Shown: positions 21,892-33,930, counted from the first letter of the stretch. The stretch: 64,000 nucleotides of DNA from Peribolospora baueri (GCA_029717555.1 JAMDHS010000020.1:124001-188000), one strand, 5' to 3'. The notes: generated by a model not told the origin, from the sequence alone. Numbers and translations: made by a program.

Positions 21892-23916
21892 ATGCGTCTC
21901 CCTCGCAGAGTGCCCTGGGCGTCGGCAGCCGAGTTTGAGCATGTCGCTTCTCTTTTCCTGACGCCCGACGACACTGACGGAAGCGCGAGGAGCGAAGCGC
22001 TTGACCTCGTGAGGCTCCACTTTCTCGTATGGAACACAGCGGAAGAATGCGGTCTGACAAATGTTCTGAGCCGAGCAGATTCAGGTATGGGCGAGTCGAG
22101 GACATGTCCCTCACGCCGTGGAGAGCACGGCGAGTTTGCTCAAGGTCATTTTGAGGGACGAGAGGCTTTCCAATGGAGGAGGAGGAGTCGCTTCGTCCGC
22201 TTGGCAGGATGACCTACGCTTAGCTTACTCGATGGCGCTTACGAGGTGAGGTGTGTTGGCCTCCCGGCGCCTCTATGCGCATACTTCTTTTGCTTAGAGC
22301 CTATATCTTCTTGGCCCGGTCACAGATTTGTCAATGGCCTCGTGGACGCCCACCAAACGGCGATGTTCGCTCGGTCCATTGCAACGATCGCCTCCCAGAT
22401 CGGCTTGCCAGCGTCGTTCGTCGAAGTTCGGCATGCAGCTACGCACGAGGACTTACCAAGCTTAGAGACGGCTAGGATGGGCGCGCGCGAGGTGAGAGGT
22501 TTAATGTACCGAGCCTCGAGGTTAAAGCTCTTGCATCTCAGCAATGATCTCGACATTTCCTCTTTTGCCGCTCTATCAGGCTCTTGCATGGCTTCATGAC
22601 CGGTATTGGATTCCGCTCTCCTCCTCAGTCATACCAGACCTCGACTCCCAGACCAGACGGGACGACCTCACTGCAGACCTGCGACCCCTTCTCAAGCGAT
22701 ATAAGGCGTTGCTCAAGCTGGCGACGAAAGACCGATCTCAAGCCGGGCGCCTCAAAGTCGACATTCACAGAGTGGAACGCGATATCGAGCGTTGGGTCGT
22801 TGGTGCCGGAATCGGTGACTTTGACGTAGAGGCGGTCGCGCAGGCGGGGCGCAAGCGACGACGAGATGACCCTGATGAGCGCGAGGCCGAAGAGGAAGGG
22901 CAGGCGGGTCGCGGAGAACAACAAGCGGAGAGGGGGATCGAGCTGCTGGTTGGAGAGTTGCTCCAACCCGGGGGCTTGGTTCCACTATCCAGAAAGTGAG
23001 TATTGGCGGTCCACCAGCTCCACTTGGACGGCATGGACGACTCGCTCACTCGATGCATGCTATCTGGCGTCCAGGAAACGTCTTCGCGTGGCGTCGAAAG
23101 CGGAGCCTCTCCTCCATCTCCCACCGTCCATCATAGCCATTTGGGCGCCTTTTCTCTCGTCCCTGGGCACGTGCTTCCCCCGAACCTTCGTCGACGAGCT
23201 CCTCTCGCAGCTACTCGACGCGTTGTTGTTACCGGAGACCTCTCGTACGTCGCGAGAGGCGTCAGGACCTGAGGCTATAGCGACGATCCAAGAATCCGAG
23301 GTGGACGATCCGAGCTCGAAAACGCTAGACAGCTCGTATTATATCACCGTCGCTGGCTGGGTTACCTACGTTCTGGAGACATTTGCCCCGGAGGAAGAGG
23401 AGAACGTTATCAAAGCCTGCTTGATCAGCCCAGGCGATTAGTGAGTCGTTCTGTCCAACCTTGTTTGTTGTGGAGGGAACCCAGGGGGGGGGGGGATACC
23501 AATGTTAATTCCTCGACTCTTGTAGCGCCATGATCTTCCTGCGCCACGTCTTCTCTCGCTCTCCCTCCCCATCGTTTCACGAGGCGCTCGCACCTCTCCT
23601 CAAAGTTGCAGATGCTAGACGCCGTATGCTCTTCGAGCTCGCCATCGTCGAACGAAACAGCTCCAGCACCGTCTCCGACTCCGGATCACGCTCACATCGG
23701 CTACAGCAACAACAGCAGCAGGAACTAGCAAAGCAAGCCATAGAGGAAGCCACGTCAGAGGCCCGCGCTGCTCGGGAAGATGCGGAGCGCATCGTTCTTG
23801 AGATGGAAAGCAAAATGGCGGCTTTGCGGGCTTCACTGTCTGTGAGTAAGGTTCTTGTCGATGGTAGGGCGCTAGCGGGCAAGGTCCCTAGCCTTCTCCG
23901 TACAGTGCGGTCATAA
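21892..23916 (+). CDS. LAS1: LAS1, pre-rRNA ITS2 endonuclease
   Basis: Las1 with the kinase Grc3 cuts ITS2 of the pre-rRNA during 60S maturation. The start MRLPRRVPWAS is the typical family N-terminus. Exon 1 probably ends after SEALDL near 22008, and the next begins at about 22086 (VWASRGHVPHAVEST). Later exons are 22086-22245, 22326-22491, 22580 to about 22995, about 23073-23441 and 23526-23916. The HEPN-like nuclease region shows FVNGLVDAHQTAMFARSI and SFVEVRHAATHEDLPSLE; the R-x4-H element (RHAATH) is intact. A charged linker (GRKRRRDDPDEREAEEE) and a Gln/Ala-rich predicted coiled coil at the C-terminus follow. A run of 12 G lies in the last intron (23484-23495). Confidence 0.92.
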
Positions 23917-24586
23917 CCGCGGAATCCTTCAGTGGGGTGCCTGGGGCGCGCTGAGACGACGACGCATACATGTGGGAAAGAGGATATCTGACGGCGACGC
24001 TTACTGCTTCGGATCTCCGTCTACCCTCCCGCATATCTTCAGGCCGGGAGTGACAAGCTGCCAAGCACGTCTCTTTCCACTGGCGGTAACTCCCAACACC
24101 TCCCCTCCGATTCGACAGGGCGAAAAGCGGGCGAAAAGGCTTACTCGTTGAGCGGCTGGCGACTTCTCACTGCGAAGGAGTGGCGACCTACGCCTATTGG
24201 ATGTCTCTCTGGCGACGTGCCCAACCTGGAGCTGCCTCCTCTACCTGTATCGACCTGACGGCAGAGACGCCGCCGTTGTTTGGAGCCCAGGCGCCCGGCG
24301 GAAAAGACTCATCTGACGCGGGAGATTGGCTGGCAACGATGCGAAAATGACAGAGCGACAGAGCATGATGCTCCAGTGGCTTTTTTAACCACGAAAATGG
24401 GGTCACCGTCTACTTGTACAAATCATTTTACAAGCTGTCTGAACGATTCCCAGACCCGTCGGAATAGTACAAAAGTTACAGAAGTGGGGAAGAATAGACA
24501 ATTTCAATACCGCGCGATCGGATGCCACTTCATCAGCCGCCTGTCCGGCTGGATGTGTCGCTAGGCTGGCGCCGCAACGAGTAAGG
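23917..24586. other. LAS1 / membrane-protein 3' intergenic gap
   Basis: This is 670 bases between two convergent genes. I find no conserved coding block, RNA gene or repeat; the open frames at 24194-24564 give unrecognisable translations. Confidence 0.5.
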
Positions 24587-26692
24587 CTAGCCGCGTGCGG
24601 ACTGCTTCGAGCGTCCTGAGCGCACAGACTGCCCTGAAGTCACGGTGGGTAGGCTGATAGGAACGAGGCTTCCGGACTGGTCTCGTGCTCGGAGGCTATA
24701 CCCGGCGGGGGCGGATCGGAAGCTGCGCGGACTGAAAGGCGTCGCTCGACTGAGGCGATTCCGATCAGGCGCCGAGCGAACGCTGCCGTCCTCGGGAGGA
24801 CGATGGCGTCCGGCGGGGTCGGGGTTACGCAACGAGTAGGGCTTATACTCCCGTACGCTCTCCGAATCGACCGCCTCGAACTCTGTTCCGTCCTCGGTGG
24901 CACGGAAGGAGGTTTTGGGCCGCGCCGAGTCGACGACCGACGTAATTCGATTTGAGAAAAAAAGCCTCACGACGTCTCGAACATGAGCGAGGATTTTAGC
25001 GGTAGGAAGGGACTGGAGTGACAGCGAGGACCGTTGTGATTGGTCGTGCTCCTCTGCGGAGGCGGAGGCCACCGTCGCTGACGAGCTCGAGCGAGAGTGG
25101 GGTGGCCGCCAAATCGTGAGCCGTTTGACCAGTTTGGACGGCCGAGGTTCCGAGCCTTCGGGGAGGAGGGAAAACGTAAAGTCTTTGCGCCGCCTGGACG
25201 ACGGCGTGGCGGAAATGGAAATCTGTGGGCCAGTGACGGGTGCGGGTAGCTTTGTCGCCTGATGTTGTTCGATGGCCCTTGCCAGTGATATGGTCAGGCG
25301 ACAGGCGAAGATGGTTGTGGTGATGATGCTGAAGTCATTCAGAAGCGATTTGGTGAACGTGTTCGACTGGAACAGGAAGCCGAGGTTGATCCCGTTGGCT
25401 GTCAGGATGGCCTGAAGAGAGGAAGGGGCAAACGTGGAGAGCGATCGTTCAGAAAACGAATCTGTGTGCGTATATGTGTGTGAGCAGAGAGCCTCCTCAC
25501 GACGTAGTACAGAACATTATCCTTTAGAAGCGTCCTGATAAGCGGACTTTCCGTCGCCCTCAAGGTTTCCACGCTCTGGAAGCGAGGACGTGCGCAGGAG
25601 GATTTGTTAGCTCTACAGAGTTCGTCGGGACCTGAGTATGAGATTCATTCACCTTTCGGACGGTAAGAACGAAGATCAGGGTCTCGAAGACCATAGGTGA
25701 AATGTAGAAGGCCGCGAAGAACGTGCTCGTGGGCTGTGAGACGCATCCCCTGTAATTTCGAACCGTTCCAAAGAACAGCGCTAGAAGGTGGACGAAAGTG
25801 CGGCGGTCAACGTCTCTGACGTTGGGCCGGACGAACACCGGAGGCGGAACGACTCACGCTCGACGAAGTTGCCGGCGGCGAGTATGATCGCGCCGTTGGC
25901 TAAATACAGGGCACCGATGATGAGGAGAAAACCTCGCGACTGTCAAGGGGAGTCGAGAGGAGGTCAGGCGAACGAGCCGTCGGCACGCATCCACGTCCAG
26001 CGTTCGGATAACTCCTTACTCGATCGTAGAGCGCCCACGCCCTCAAAGACAAAAGGGCGATGCTGGGCAGTACGACGACGGCACTGAGGTAGGGCACGAC
26101 GCGGACGAAGGTCTGACACCGGTCGACGGGGGTGAGGACGGTGAAGGAGAAGCTAAAGGGAATGACGATCGAGAACTCGACGATGGCCACGTATCGAGCC
26201 AGGAAGAAAGAGACCTTGAGCGCAGTGACCGGTCTCTTCCAGAGCAGCGCCACTTCCGATGGAAGGAGCGAGAGCCAGCTGAGGGAAGGCAGGGAGGACT
26301 TTTGCGCCATGAGCAGCCAAATGACAGAGACCGCTCGAGCAGAGGCTTGACACTCACTCCCACAGTAGGATAGCATAAAGGGCAACGTTGAGCTGATCGC
26401 CACCTATGAAAAAGTTGACATCGGAAACGATGGTCGATTCTCTCGCTGCTGTTGACGTGTCGTTCCCACTGCCGCCATTGAGGCCGGTCGTCGTTCCCGT
26501 GGACGTGGGGGCCGGGCTGGCTGCCATCGTCGTTTGCTCAGTGCTCCCGCCAGCAGAAGCCAAAGCGGCCTCGGGACGCATGCGACGTCCGAACCCTGTC
26601 GGCGTTTGCGCGGAGACCAGCATTGGAAGGACCAAGAAGAGCGCGACGAGGGAGAGCCGGCCGCCGAGAAGAGACGGTGGCAAAGGCGGCAT
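24587..26692 (-). CDS. Seven-helix membrane protein with signal peptide
   Basis: This is the second protein with the basidiomycete seven-helix layout. The start is the first true ATG at 26692, giving a clear signal peptide (SLVALFLVLPMLVSAQ). An extracellular Ser/Thr/Gly-rich stretch follows, then helix 1 (LNVALYAILLWE). The next exon has LPSEVALLWKRPVTALKVSF and FFLARYVAIVEFSIVIPFSF, close to the DUF6533 pattern. Further helices are LLSLRAWALYDR, GFLLIIGALYLANGAIILA, STFFAAFYISPMVFETLIFV and INLGFLFQSNTF. The C-terminal 220 residues are polar and Ser/Arg-rich (RSSLSLQSLPTAK), probably cytosolic and possibly phosphorylated. It resembles the protein at 1748-3561 in helix plan. Function is unknown; a sensor or receptor role is speculation. 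Confidence 0.82.
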
Positions 26693-27583
26693 GATGGAAA
26701 GGCGGTCCCGCCGCAATGCGAAACGGAGACGAAAGGTGGACGACGCCGACGTCTCAAGAACGGAGAGGGTTTTCTCCAGCGCTATAGATCGAAGAAACTC
26801 CGAGTCGTTGTGGAGGCCAGCTCTTTGATCCGGGTGCCAAAGGTCGGACGAAAAGGCATACGCCGTTTATTTAAACATCCTCCTCTTGGCGAGGAGTCCG
26901 GGGACAGGGGAGCGCGACGAAGAGACGGGGGAGAGCATGCAGAATCGACCCGAGAGTCTTGCTTGCCATTGTTCTGAGGCGACGGCTACCCTGGTGACGA
27001 TGCGAGGGCAGAGGCGTACGGGTGAGAGAGGAGCTACTAGGGCGGTTGGACGCATCGCTACGGACGTGTATGCATGCTGATGGAGGACGAGCTGCGCGGG
27101 GAAGAGGGGCTCGGGAGCAAGGACGCTTGGAATCATTGATAACGAAGGGATAGAGCCTGGGGAAGCCAGTTAGCCCGTCCAGTGGCACCTTTGTCCTAGC
27201 AACGCCCGCAGGCGAGCGAGACATTTGTGCACGAGCCACCGGCCCGGAGACCGAAGACGGTCAAGGTGGCCGCGGCGACGACGTATCGGATACGATGTCT
27301 CTAAGACGAGGGCGAGCCACGGGAGCTTGCCTACATGGAGGTGACGAGCAAAGCCAACGAACGTGGTCGTCTGACGATCTGTGCGAGTTCTTTTGCGTGT
27401 GACAGACAGCTCGACCCCGTTCCTGCGGCGCTCGGCGTTCCTGTTGCCGAGCCGGAGCGAGCAAGGATGGCGTCGTCCACTCCGCCAGACCTTTTGTGGG
27501 GTCGTGCGACGTTGCTCGACACGGCCACCACCTACCTTGCCTCTCACCTGCCAGCCACGCACCCCCGGGCAACGTTGGCGACG
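26693..27583. promoter_or_regulatory. Divergent intergenic region
   Basis: This 891-bp gap separates the divergent starts of the seven-helix protein and the alpha/beta hydrolase. Frames are open on both strands but give no recognisable protein; the + frame continuing into the hydrolase could extend that protein N-terminally (an ATG at 27469 is in frame). No GCCGCAG was seen here. Confidence 0.45.
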
Positions 27584-29157
27584 ATGAGCTTCCACACGTT
27601 CCGCACCAGCGACGGCGCCTCGCTCGCCTACAAGGTGCTCGGCAAGGCCGGCCGGAGCACGAGCGCGACGCGGAGGCCCATCATCCTTGTGAGCTGCCTT
27701 GGGCTCCGCGACACTGAACGTAGGCGAAGGACCGGACGCTGGCTGAATGGACGTCGTCCCGTCGCTCGTCTCGCACCTCCAGATCAACGGCATGTCCGCG
27801 GTGATGGAGGACTGGGCGCCTCTGGACAGCGAGCTTTCCAAGTCGCGACCCGGTGAGTCCGTCAGTCAGGCAGTCAGGAGATTCTGGGACGGGCTCGTCT
27901 GTGCCTAGCCCCGCTCGCCCGGCCAGGCCTCCTCGGCGCCGTTCGCAAACGCACCTGAAACTTATCCCTGTCGCCGTTCCGATCCCGCTCTCCGTATTCA
28001 TGTGCACATGAACGCAAGTTATCATCTACGACCACAGGTGCGTCGGTATCTGCTGACCCCCCCTTCATATCTCTCCCGCGCTCATCGTCTTGACACCTTC
28101 GCAGAGGCATCGGTCACTCGAAGACGCAGCCGGACACGGATCTGACGATAGAGAGGATGGCCAAAGACGCCGTCGAGCTCGTTCACCACCTCGGCTACGG
28201 GGAGGTGGACGTTCTGGGCTTCTCTATGGGAGGTGAGGGACCGTGAAGACCGTAGGTACGCTTTGCACGTCGCCACCCCATGCTCAACGCAAACGCGTTT
28301 CGAACCTGTCTGTCTGTCGACCGGACGGACGGATGGACGGACGGACGATCCAGGCCTGATAGCCCAACAAGTCCTCCTCCTCGACTCTCCCGTCCTCCGC
28401 GTCCCCCAAGCCGTCCTCGCAGCAACGATGTGCAAACCTCCGCACTCTGATTTCGCCGCGATCAGCGAAGCGTCGCCAGGTATGATCGGCGCAGGAAGTG
28501 GAGCGGGCCGGTTGAGCGAGGAGGACAAGCGTAAGGCTGTGGAGGCCATGGTGCGATTGCAGTATCACGAGGATGGCCTGCGGGAGAGTGCGGCGCTGAG
28601 GAAGAAGGCGGAGGAGAGGGTGAGGATAAGCGTCAACACGAGGTGAGCGTCGTCCGCGAGCGACCGGCCAATGTCAAATTTATATGTGCGGCTTCTAATC
28701 ATCTCTCTCGATTTTAATCCGGCCCTTCTCTCCACGCCATTCTCGACATTCGACCTCTCGTAGACGACCGGCCAAGCAAATCGGTGAGGGGGATGGCCGT
28801 CCGCTCGGATGGGTTGCCTGCGTAATCTCACATGCCTCTTACCCCCTTCTATCTCTATCTCCGCCAGTCGCCCAGCTCCTCGCCATCAACGACACTGACC
28901 TCCGTCCGCGTCTCTCGAGCATCCCACCCTCGACGCGTGTGCTCGTCATCGCAGGGTCCAAAGACCGCATGGTCTGGCGTTCCGAGGCCGATTACATCCT
29001 CCGCGGCATCCCTCATGCCAAGCTGGCCAAGTTTAGCACCGACGACTTCGGCCACCTTTGGTACGACTATGGCGAGATTGGCGAGTGGGGCGCGTTGTTG
29101 GGCCGGTTTCTGGATGATGAGGACGACGAGGCGGGGACGGCCAAGGCCAAGCTTTGA
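27584..29157 (+). CDS. Alpha/beta hydrolase
   Basis: This is an alpha/beta-hydrolase fold protein of unknown substrate. The start MSFHTFRTSDGASLAYKVLG matches the usual beta-1/beta-2 beginning; an in-frame ATG at 27469 is an alternative. Several exons join in frame: ILINGMSAVMEDW, then RPVIIYDHRGIGHSKTQP (oxyanion-side strand and the typical HRGIGHS turn), then DVLGFSMGG holding the nucleophile elbow G-F-S-M-G. Later blocks are LLLDSPVLRVPQ and VLVIAGSKDRMVWRSE, with the likely acidic residue, and DDFGHLWYDYGE with the likely catalytic His. All three triad positions therefore look present. The tail is acidic (LDDEDDEAG). It could be a lipase, esterase or epoxide hydrolase; the sequence does not decide. 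Confidence 0.85.
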
Positions 29158-29348
29158 GCGTGCTAGAGGGTGGAGTGCCGGCTTGGTGAGGATGGCCATT
29201 GCTTCTTTGCTGGTGGAAGGAACTCGGCGGAGCGGAAAATGGCGCGCCGTGCGCCCCATGTATCTCGCGTGAGCTCGGGTGTGCCCACAACCCGACGGTC
29301 CAAGAATCGGAGCGGCACCATTTCAGTCGCCTCTTGTGTTGGCGCGAT

Positions 29349-30050
29349 CTAACCCTCCTCGGAAAACGAAAGCAGGCCGACCTTGGGCTTCTTCGCTTTT
29401 TTCTTTTCCTTCGCTTTCGCCTCCTTGTCCTCTTTACCTCTGTTCTTCGTCCCGCCTCGTTCGCCCTTGCCAGGCTCGATGGCGTTGGCGTCCTTCGAGC
29501 CATCGCCTTCTCCGTCTTGGCCGATCGCAGCCTTCCTCTTTCGCGGCCCGGCGTGGGAAGACGCCTTGGTGCCGGGCACCGACAATTCAGAAGCCTTGCC
29601 TTTGGAAGACGGCTGAGATGGTTTGGAGTGTGATCCAAGAGCGGTTGCAGGCGCCTCCCGCGCCGTGTCTGAGGGAGGAGAGACGGTGGGAAGAATCGGT
29701 TCGCTGGTGAGCTCGGGAGGCGGCAACGAAGATCGACCAACGGCATTCACACGCTCACCTTCTTCGCCCTTGGGCTTGCGATCCGCCTCCAGCTCGTCCC
29801 TACTCAGGTGCTTGCCCTCCTTGACCACGACGATCTGCGGCGCCTCCTCTCCCCTCTCGAACCCAAGCGCGTCCAAGTCGCCGCCGTCATCGAGCTCTAC
29901 CCCGTCCGGTCGCGTGGGGATCGGAGGCCGGCCGTCGCCTGGGTCGTGGAAGGTGGGACCGTCGTCGCCTCGCCTGGGGTTGAGAGAGGCGTGCAGCCCC
30001 TGAAGGAACTTGGGCACCTGCGCCGTGTATTGCAGGTTCGTCGACGGCAT
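29349..30050 (-). CDS. DUF4604 domain protein
   Basis: This is a single-exon protein of 233 residues, start MPSTNLQYTAQVPKFLQGLH. The N-terminal pattern QVPKFLQ, the middle APQIVVVKEGKHLSRDELEA, and the Lys-rich end with KKAKKPKVGLLSFSEEG correspond to the small eukaryotic DUF4604 family (related to human KIAA1143). The family is poorly understood and is generally thought nuclear. Between these blocks is a Ser/Pro-rich linker and a long basic region likely to act as a nuclear localisation signal. It is divergent from the BolA gene and convergent with the alpha/beta hydrolase. No introns are needed. Confidence 0.8.
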   Translation of the reverse strand: MPSTNLQYTAQVPKFLQGLHASLNPRRGDDGPTFHDPGDGRPPIPTRPDGVELDDGGDLDALGFERGEEAPQIVVVKEGKHLSRDELEADRKPKGEEGERVNAVGRSSLPPPELTSEPILPTVSPPSDTAREAPATALGSHSKPSQPSSKGKASELSVPGTKASSHAGPRKRKAAIGQDGEGDGSKDANAIEPGKGERGGTKNRGKEDKEAKAKEKKKAKKPKVGLLSFSEEG

Positions 30051-30651
30051 GGCTCGCAGTAGGCAAGGATGATGATGGCATCTGCTCCTTCGGGTCGCCT
30101 CGCCCGTCGCAGTGATCGACTCCGCCTACCGCCGCGCTTCTGCGACGACGACCCACCGCTCGCGATCCCTCTTCCCTCCTCCATCCTTCCGCTTCCCCAT
30201 TCCAGCCGGATGCCGCCGTAGCCACGTCTACATTACCCTTTACTTCTCTGCCGGACGTGCTCTGCTGAGGTGTGGCTGGAGAACTGGCCAAAGATAGAGG
30301 AACAACGAGCGGCGACTGGGGAAAGAAAAAGCGTTCACAGTACAGCGCCGTCGAAGCGTTTTCACGCCCTCGCTGGGTCCCGCGTCCAAGTGGGCCTGAT
30401 GAGAGGCTCGCTGTTTTTTCCCGACGAGATCGTTAGCGATTACATGTACGATAGGTTAGGCGTCATACCCAACAACCTGTCGCTATCACGTTTGCTTCCT
30501 TCCTTCGGCCGAGAAGAAGAGAAGTGATCGGGGCCGGGGCCGGGGCCGGCTGAAAGAGACGGAACGGAAAGAAGCGCGTACACTGTCCCAACATCAACCA
30601 CTCCCATCGACGACGGACTTGCGCTTGTCGAAGGCAGCTTCAGCGTCTCCC
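30051..30651. promoter_or_regulatory. Divergent DUF4604 / BolA promoter region
   Basis: The gap is about 600 bases between divergent genes. It contains a short GGGGCC hexamer repeat at 30530-30549. Open frames show no recognisable product. Confidence 0.45.
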
Positions 30652-31501
30652 ATGCTCCCTGCTGTCCTGCGGACGACTCAGTCCGCCTCCCCAGCTGCAG
30701 CCGTCACCGCACACGCCCGGTCGTTCTACACTTCTCTGGCCAGGAACATGTCCATCGAGGCGTCCATACGAGCCAAGGTGCGGGCCGACCGGGCAGACGT
30801 CGGACGGGGCGTGTACCTATCTCGCTGATTTGCGTATTCTTCTCGGCTGCCTTCTCTCCTGGAAATTCCAAAGCTCACCGATCTGCTCAAGCCTCAACAG
30901 CTGACGATCCGAAACGAGTTGAGTTTCTCCCCCAAGCTTCAGCCGCGCTTTCTCTCCTTCCTGCTTTCCTTCGCGCCCTCCCTGGGCCTCAACGCACGCA
31001 CGCAGGCCTTCCCCGATCCCTGACACGAATCCGAATCCTCTGCGCTTGCTTTAGCTCCGCCGCGCACGCCCATCATGCCGCCATGGTCGCTCAGGGGGGT
31101 GGGAACGGAGAGACGCGTGAGTGCATAGATGGGTCGTCGTGATCTTTCGTCGCCATGTATGGATTGATGGATGGGTGGATGGGTGGATGGATGCCCGCTT
31201 ACCGTTTTCGCCGGTTCACCCTCAGACTTCCATGTGGAGGTTGTCAGCGACGTCTTCGATGGCAAGGTGCGTGTTGTGCCTCGGGCATATCTAAAACGGC
31301 CTCCCATCCCACCCTACAGATCTTTCAAGGTCTGGGCTAAGCGCCTGCTATCCCTGCCGTTCACCCCTTCTCCTCTCACAGACCCAAATCGCACGGCATC
31401 GGATGGTGAATGGCGCGCTCAAGGACGAATTCGACCGGGGCCTGCACGCGCTCAGCTTGCGGACCAAGACGCCGGCCGAGGAGGTGGGCAGGACGGCGTG
31501 A
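30652..31501 (+). CDS. BolA-like protein
   Basis: BolA proteins work with monothiol glutaredoxins in iron-sulfur cluster delivery. Exons join in frame around SIEASIRAKLTDLLKPQQ, IRNDSAAHAHHAAM, GNGETHFHVEVVSDVFDGK and RHRMVNGALKDEFDRGLHAL. This covers the whole BolA fold, including the conserved HFHVEVVSDVF block and the R-H-x-x-V/I-N motif. The first ATG (30652) gives an Arg/Ser/Ala-rich leader, MLPAVLRTTQSAS...HARSFYTSLARN, that looks like a mitochondrial presequence. The next in-frame ATG (30748, MSIEASIR) would give a shorter cytosolic form. It resembles the BolA1 / S. pombe uvi31 group more than the BolA2 group. It ends TPAEEVGRTA. Confidence 0.88.
31155..31193. repeat. GGAT/GGTGGAT microsatellite in a BolA intron
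   Basis: A short tandem repeat of TGGA/TGGG units lies in the intron before the HFHVEVV exon of the BolA gene. Confidence 0.7.
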
Positions 31502-31744
31502 GGATGAGGCGACATGTAAACGGTACTGTGCTGACAGGTCGAGGCAAGGTCACAATTTAACAGAGGGGTTGCAGATGGGACGACAGGCATGGTACGCACA
31601 GCAGTGAGGCATACAACGATGGGACAATGGTCTGGCGACGGATCGGTGCAAGTGGGGGCTGCGATAGTGGAAACAAAAATCTACTACTCTCGACGTGGAC
31701 CGAACGCGAATGGTGTCCGGCAGTGGACGGTCCGCAGGTCCGTG

Positions 31745-33930
31745 TCAGGCAGCGTCGTCGATGCCGCCTCCAGTGATACGACTGACAGACAATCAGACCA
31801 AGCGATCAACACCACTGGAGGCAGCTTACAACACACCGGCAAGCGAGACGTATGGCCAGTGAGTCAGAAAGGGCACTCACTAAGTCGCTTCTGCCTCCGC
31901 GCATTCTGGGCTATCAACAATCTTCGCGATGCGTTCATCGCCCCGGCCTTTACGAAGGTAGACTGCTCGACGATGAAGGCGGCGCGAGGCGAGGGTGAGA
32001 TCACGGAAAAATGAGCGGCTGAAAGACCGGATCACGACACTTCCGCACTCACCTCTGGTCGAGCTGGCATGAGCGAGGACGTGTCCGCCGATGGGACGCG
32101 CGGCAGGAGCAAAAGTCATCGTGGCGCCTGGGTCAGATTGGACCTGGTTGATGAGGAGGACGGCCACTCCGAACTGGCCACAACCGGCGCGTTGATCCTA
32201 GTCAGACGCGAGCAAACGGAAGGCGAGAAACGCAGAGCAGGAGCGGCTCACTTCCTCAGCAATCCTTGTCAGCCTTCCGAGCATCTGGTTAAGCTTTTGC
32301 TGGCGCTCGCCGAGTTCACCGCGTCCGCTGTAGTCGACGCGGAAAAGGGCCTTTTGGACGGCCGAAACGAAGGAGAAAAGAAGCCGGAACTTAAGGGCCT
32401 TGACCAAGGCAACGACGGCGCAGTAGTAATGCATCACGTTCAGTTCGTACCATGATCGAGTCGACGATTAGAAGCTTGTAGTGACCGTCTGCACAGCGGC
32501 ACGGCAAAGGAGGAACGAGGCAAGGAACGAATCATAGAAACTGTAAATTGATGGCTGACGAACTGAAGCGCGGTCCCCGGAGTACCTTTGGCAAATTCGG
32601 TGGCGGCGAGGTTGATCAAATCCATCTGATGCTCCGAGTTCAAGGCCCGACCGGTGAGAATGTTCTCCAGAGCCGCCTGTGATGAAGAAACATTTTCAAC
32701 CTTGGAACAACGTGGCACAGAAACCGCAGATTGTAGCTCACGTCGCCATCGACATCGAACCGGTTGGCGATCTCTTTTACGCGGTGAGGACGGAAAGTGC
32801 CTTCCGTGTCAATATACGCAACCTTGCCTTGAGCGCCACCCTGTTCCCGACGCATACATGCTGTCTTCTGTCAGTGGCGATGACCATCGAAGCGAGTGCC
32901 GACTCGGGACAGTCACTGACCATTCCGTACGGCAGCTGAGCGGTGACGCAGAGCGTGTGGCATAGTTGTGTCTCTGTCGTAATACTCGCAAGTGAGATAG
33001 TCAATGTCCTGTCGCAAGAATTAAAGTCGCACCTGGTGCTCGAATAAAGCTCACTTCCACATCGGAACTCTCCATAGCATTCGGAGATGCTGCCGGTCTG
33101 GAAGCCGCCGCCGAGGATCTTTGACGTAGCTGTCTTGTGTGAGCAAATGGAAAACTGGGCACGAGTAGGATCACCGCCGTGTTCTCTCACTTGATTGAAC
33201 TGCGTGCTGCCGGTGGAGATGTGCAAGACTTTCTGACGGCGGTCCATGGCCTGCACACCTGTCTCAAATTGGGTGGGCTGCATACGGCCAAATTGTCAGC
33301 CGACGCTATGACCGGTATCGCAGTGCGAAGGGGTCATCAATGGACGACTGCCTGACCACTATCTTTCCAGCGACCTCCTGGAATAGGTCAAACAGACATG
33401 GAAAAGCAGTTGAGCGGCGTGGCTCGGCTGCCTAGGACAACGACGGGCCGGGCCAAGGTACTTTCTTCGGCATCTATGCGGTCTCATACACAGGCGTCAG
33501 CGTAAATCCTACCTTAAGCTTGTCTACCTTAATCTCGGAAAGGCCCTGAAACGTTTGGATGACATGAGCACTGGCCAAGTTAAGCCCGAAGGGGCTTTCT
33601 CACTTCCAACGAGGCACGAGTCGTCGGCGACATTCTCCCAGACTGCACCTTAATTTTGCAAAGGTTCTTTCTTGTCATGCTTACGACGCTCTGGACAGTG
33701 CTGCAGCCGGCGCTCTTGAGCTTGGTAATATCGGCCATGCTGATGCCCTGGTCTCGATCAGTCAAGTCCCACGAGCGAGGAAGAGGAAAGCGGGGTAAGA
33801 CTCGCGGTAGATGAGCATGGAGGGACAATAGAGGGAGGGAAATGGACAAGCTGACATGCGCCTGGAGCTCCTCGATGTCGTTGAAGGACACCTCCTCGCA
33901 ATCCTCTACTTGCTCGGCGATGTCAGACAT
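31745..33930 (-). CDS. DMC1: Meiotic recombinase DMC1
   Basis: DMC1 is the RecA/Rad51-family recombinase that performs meiotic strand exchange. The start [20 protein letters not shown] at 33930 is the first ATG. The N-terminal helix-hairpin-helix region reads [19 protein letters not shown] and [15 protein letters not shown]. The core shows [19 protein letters not shown], the Walker A region [20 protein letters not shown] (an intron splits it after G), [64 protein letters not shown] and [28 protein letters not shown] and the N-terminal pattern favour DMC1 over RAD51. The last small exon encodes TGGGIDDAA. About ten introns are needed. It is divergent from the eisosome gene. Its presence implies the species has or recently had meiosis. 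Confidence 0.93.

Noticed and set aside
26693-26716. Upstream start of the signal-peptide membrane protein at 26716
   Set aside because: That codon is TTG; the ATG at 26692 leaves a better signal peptide.
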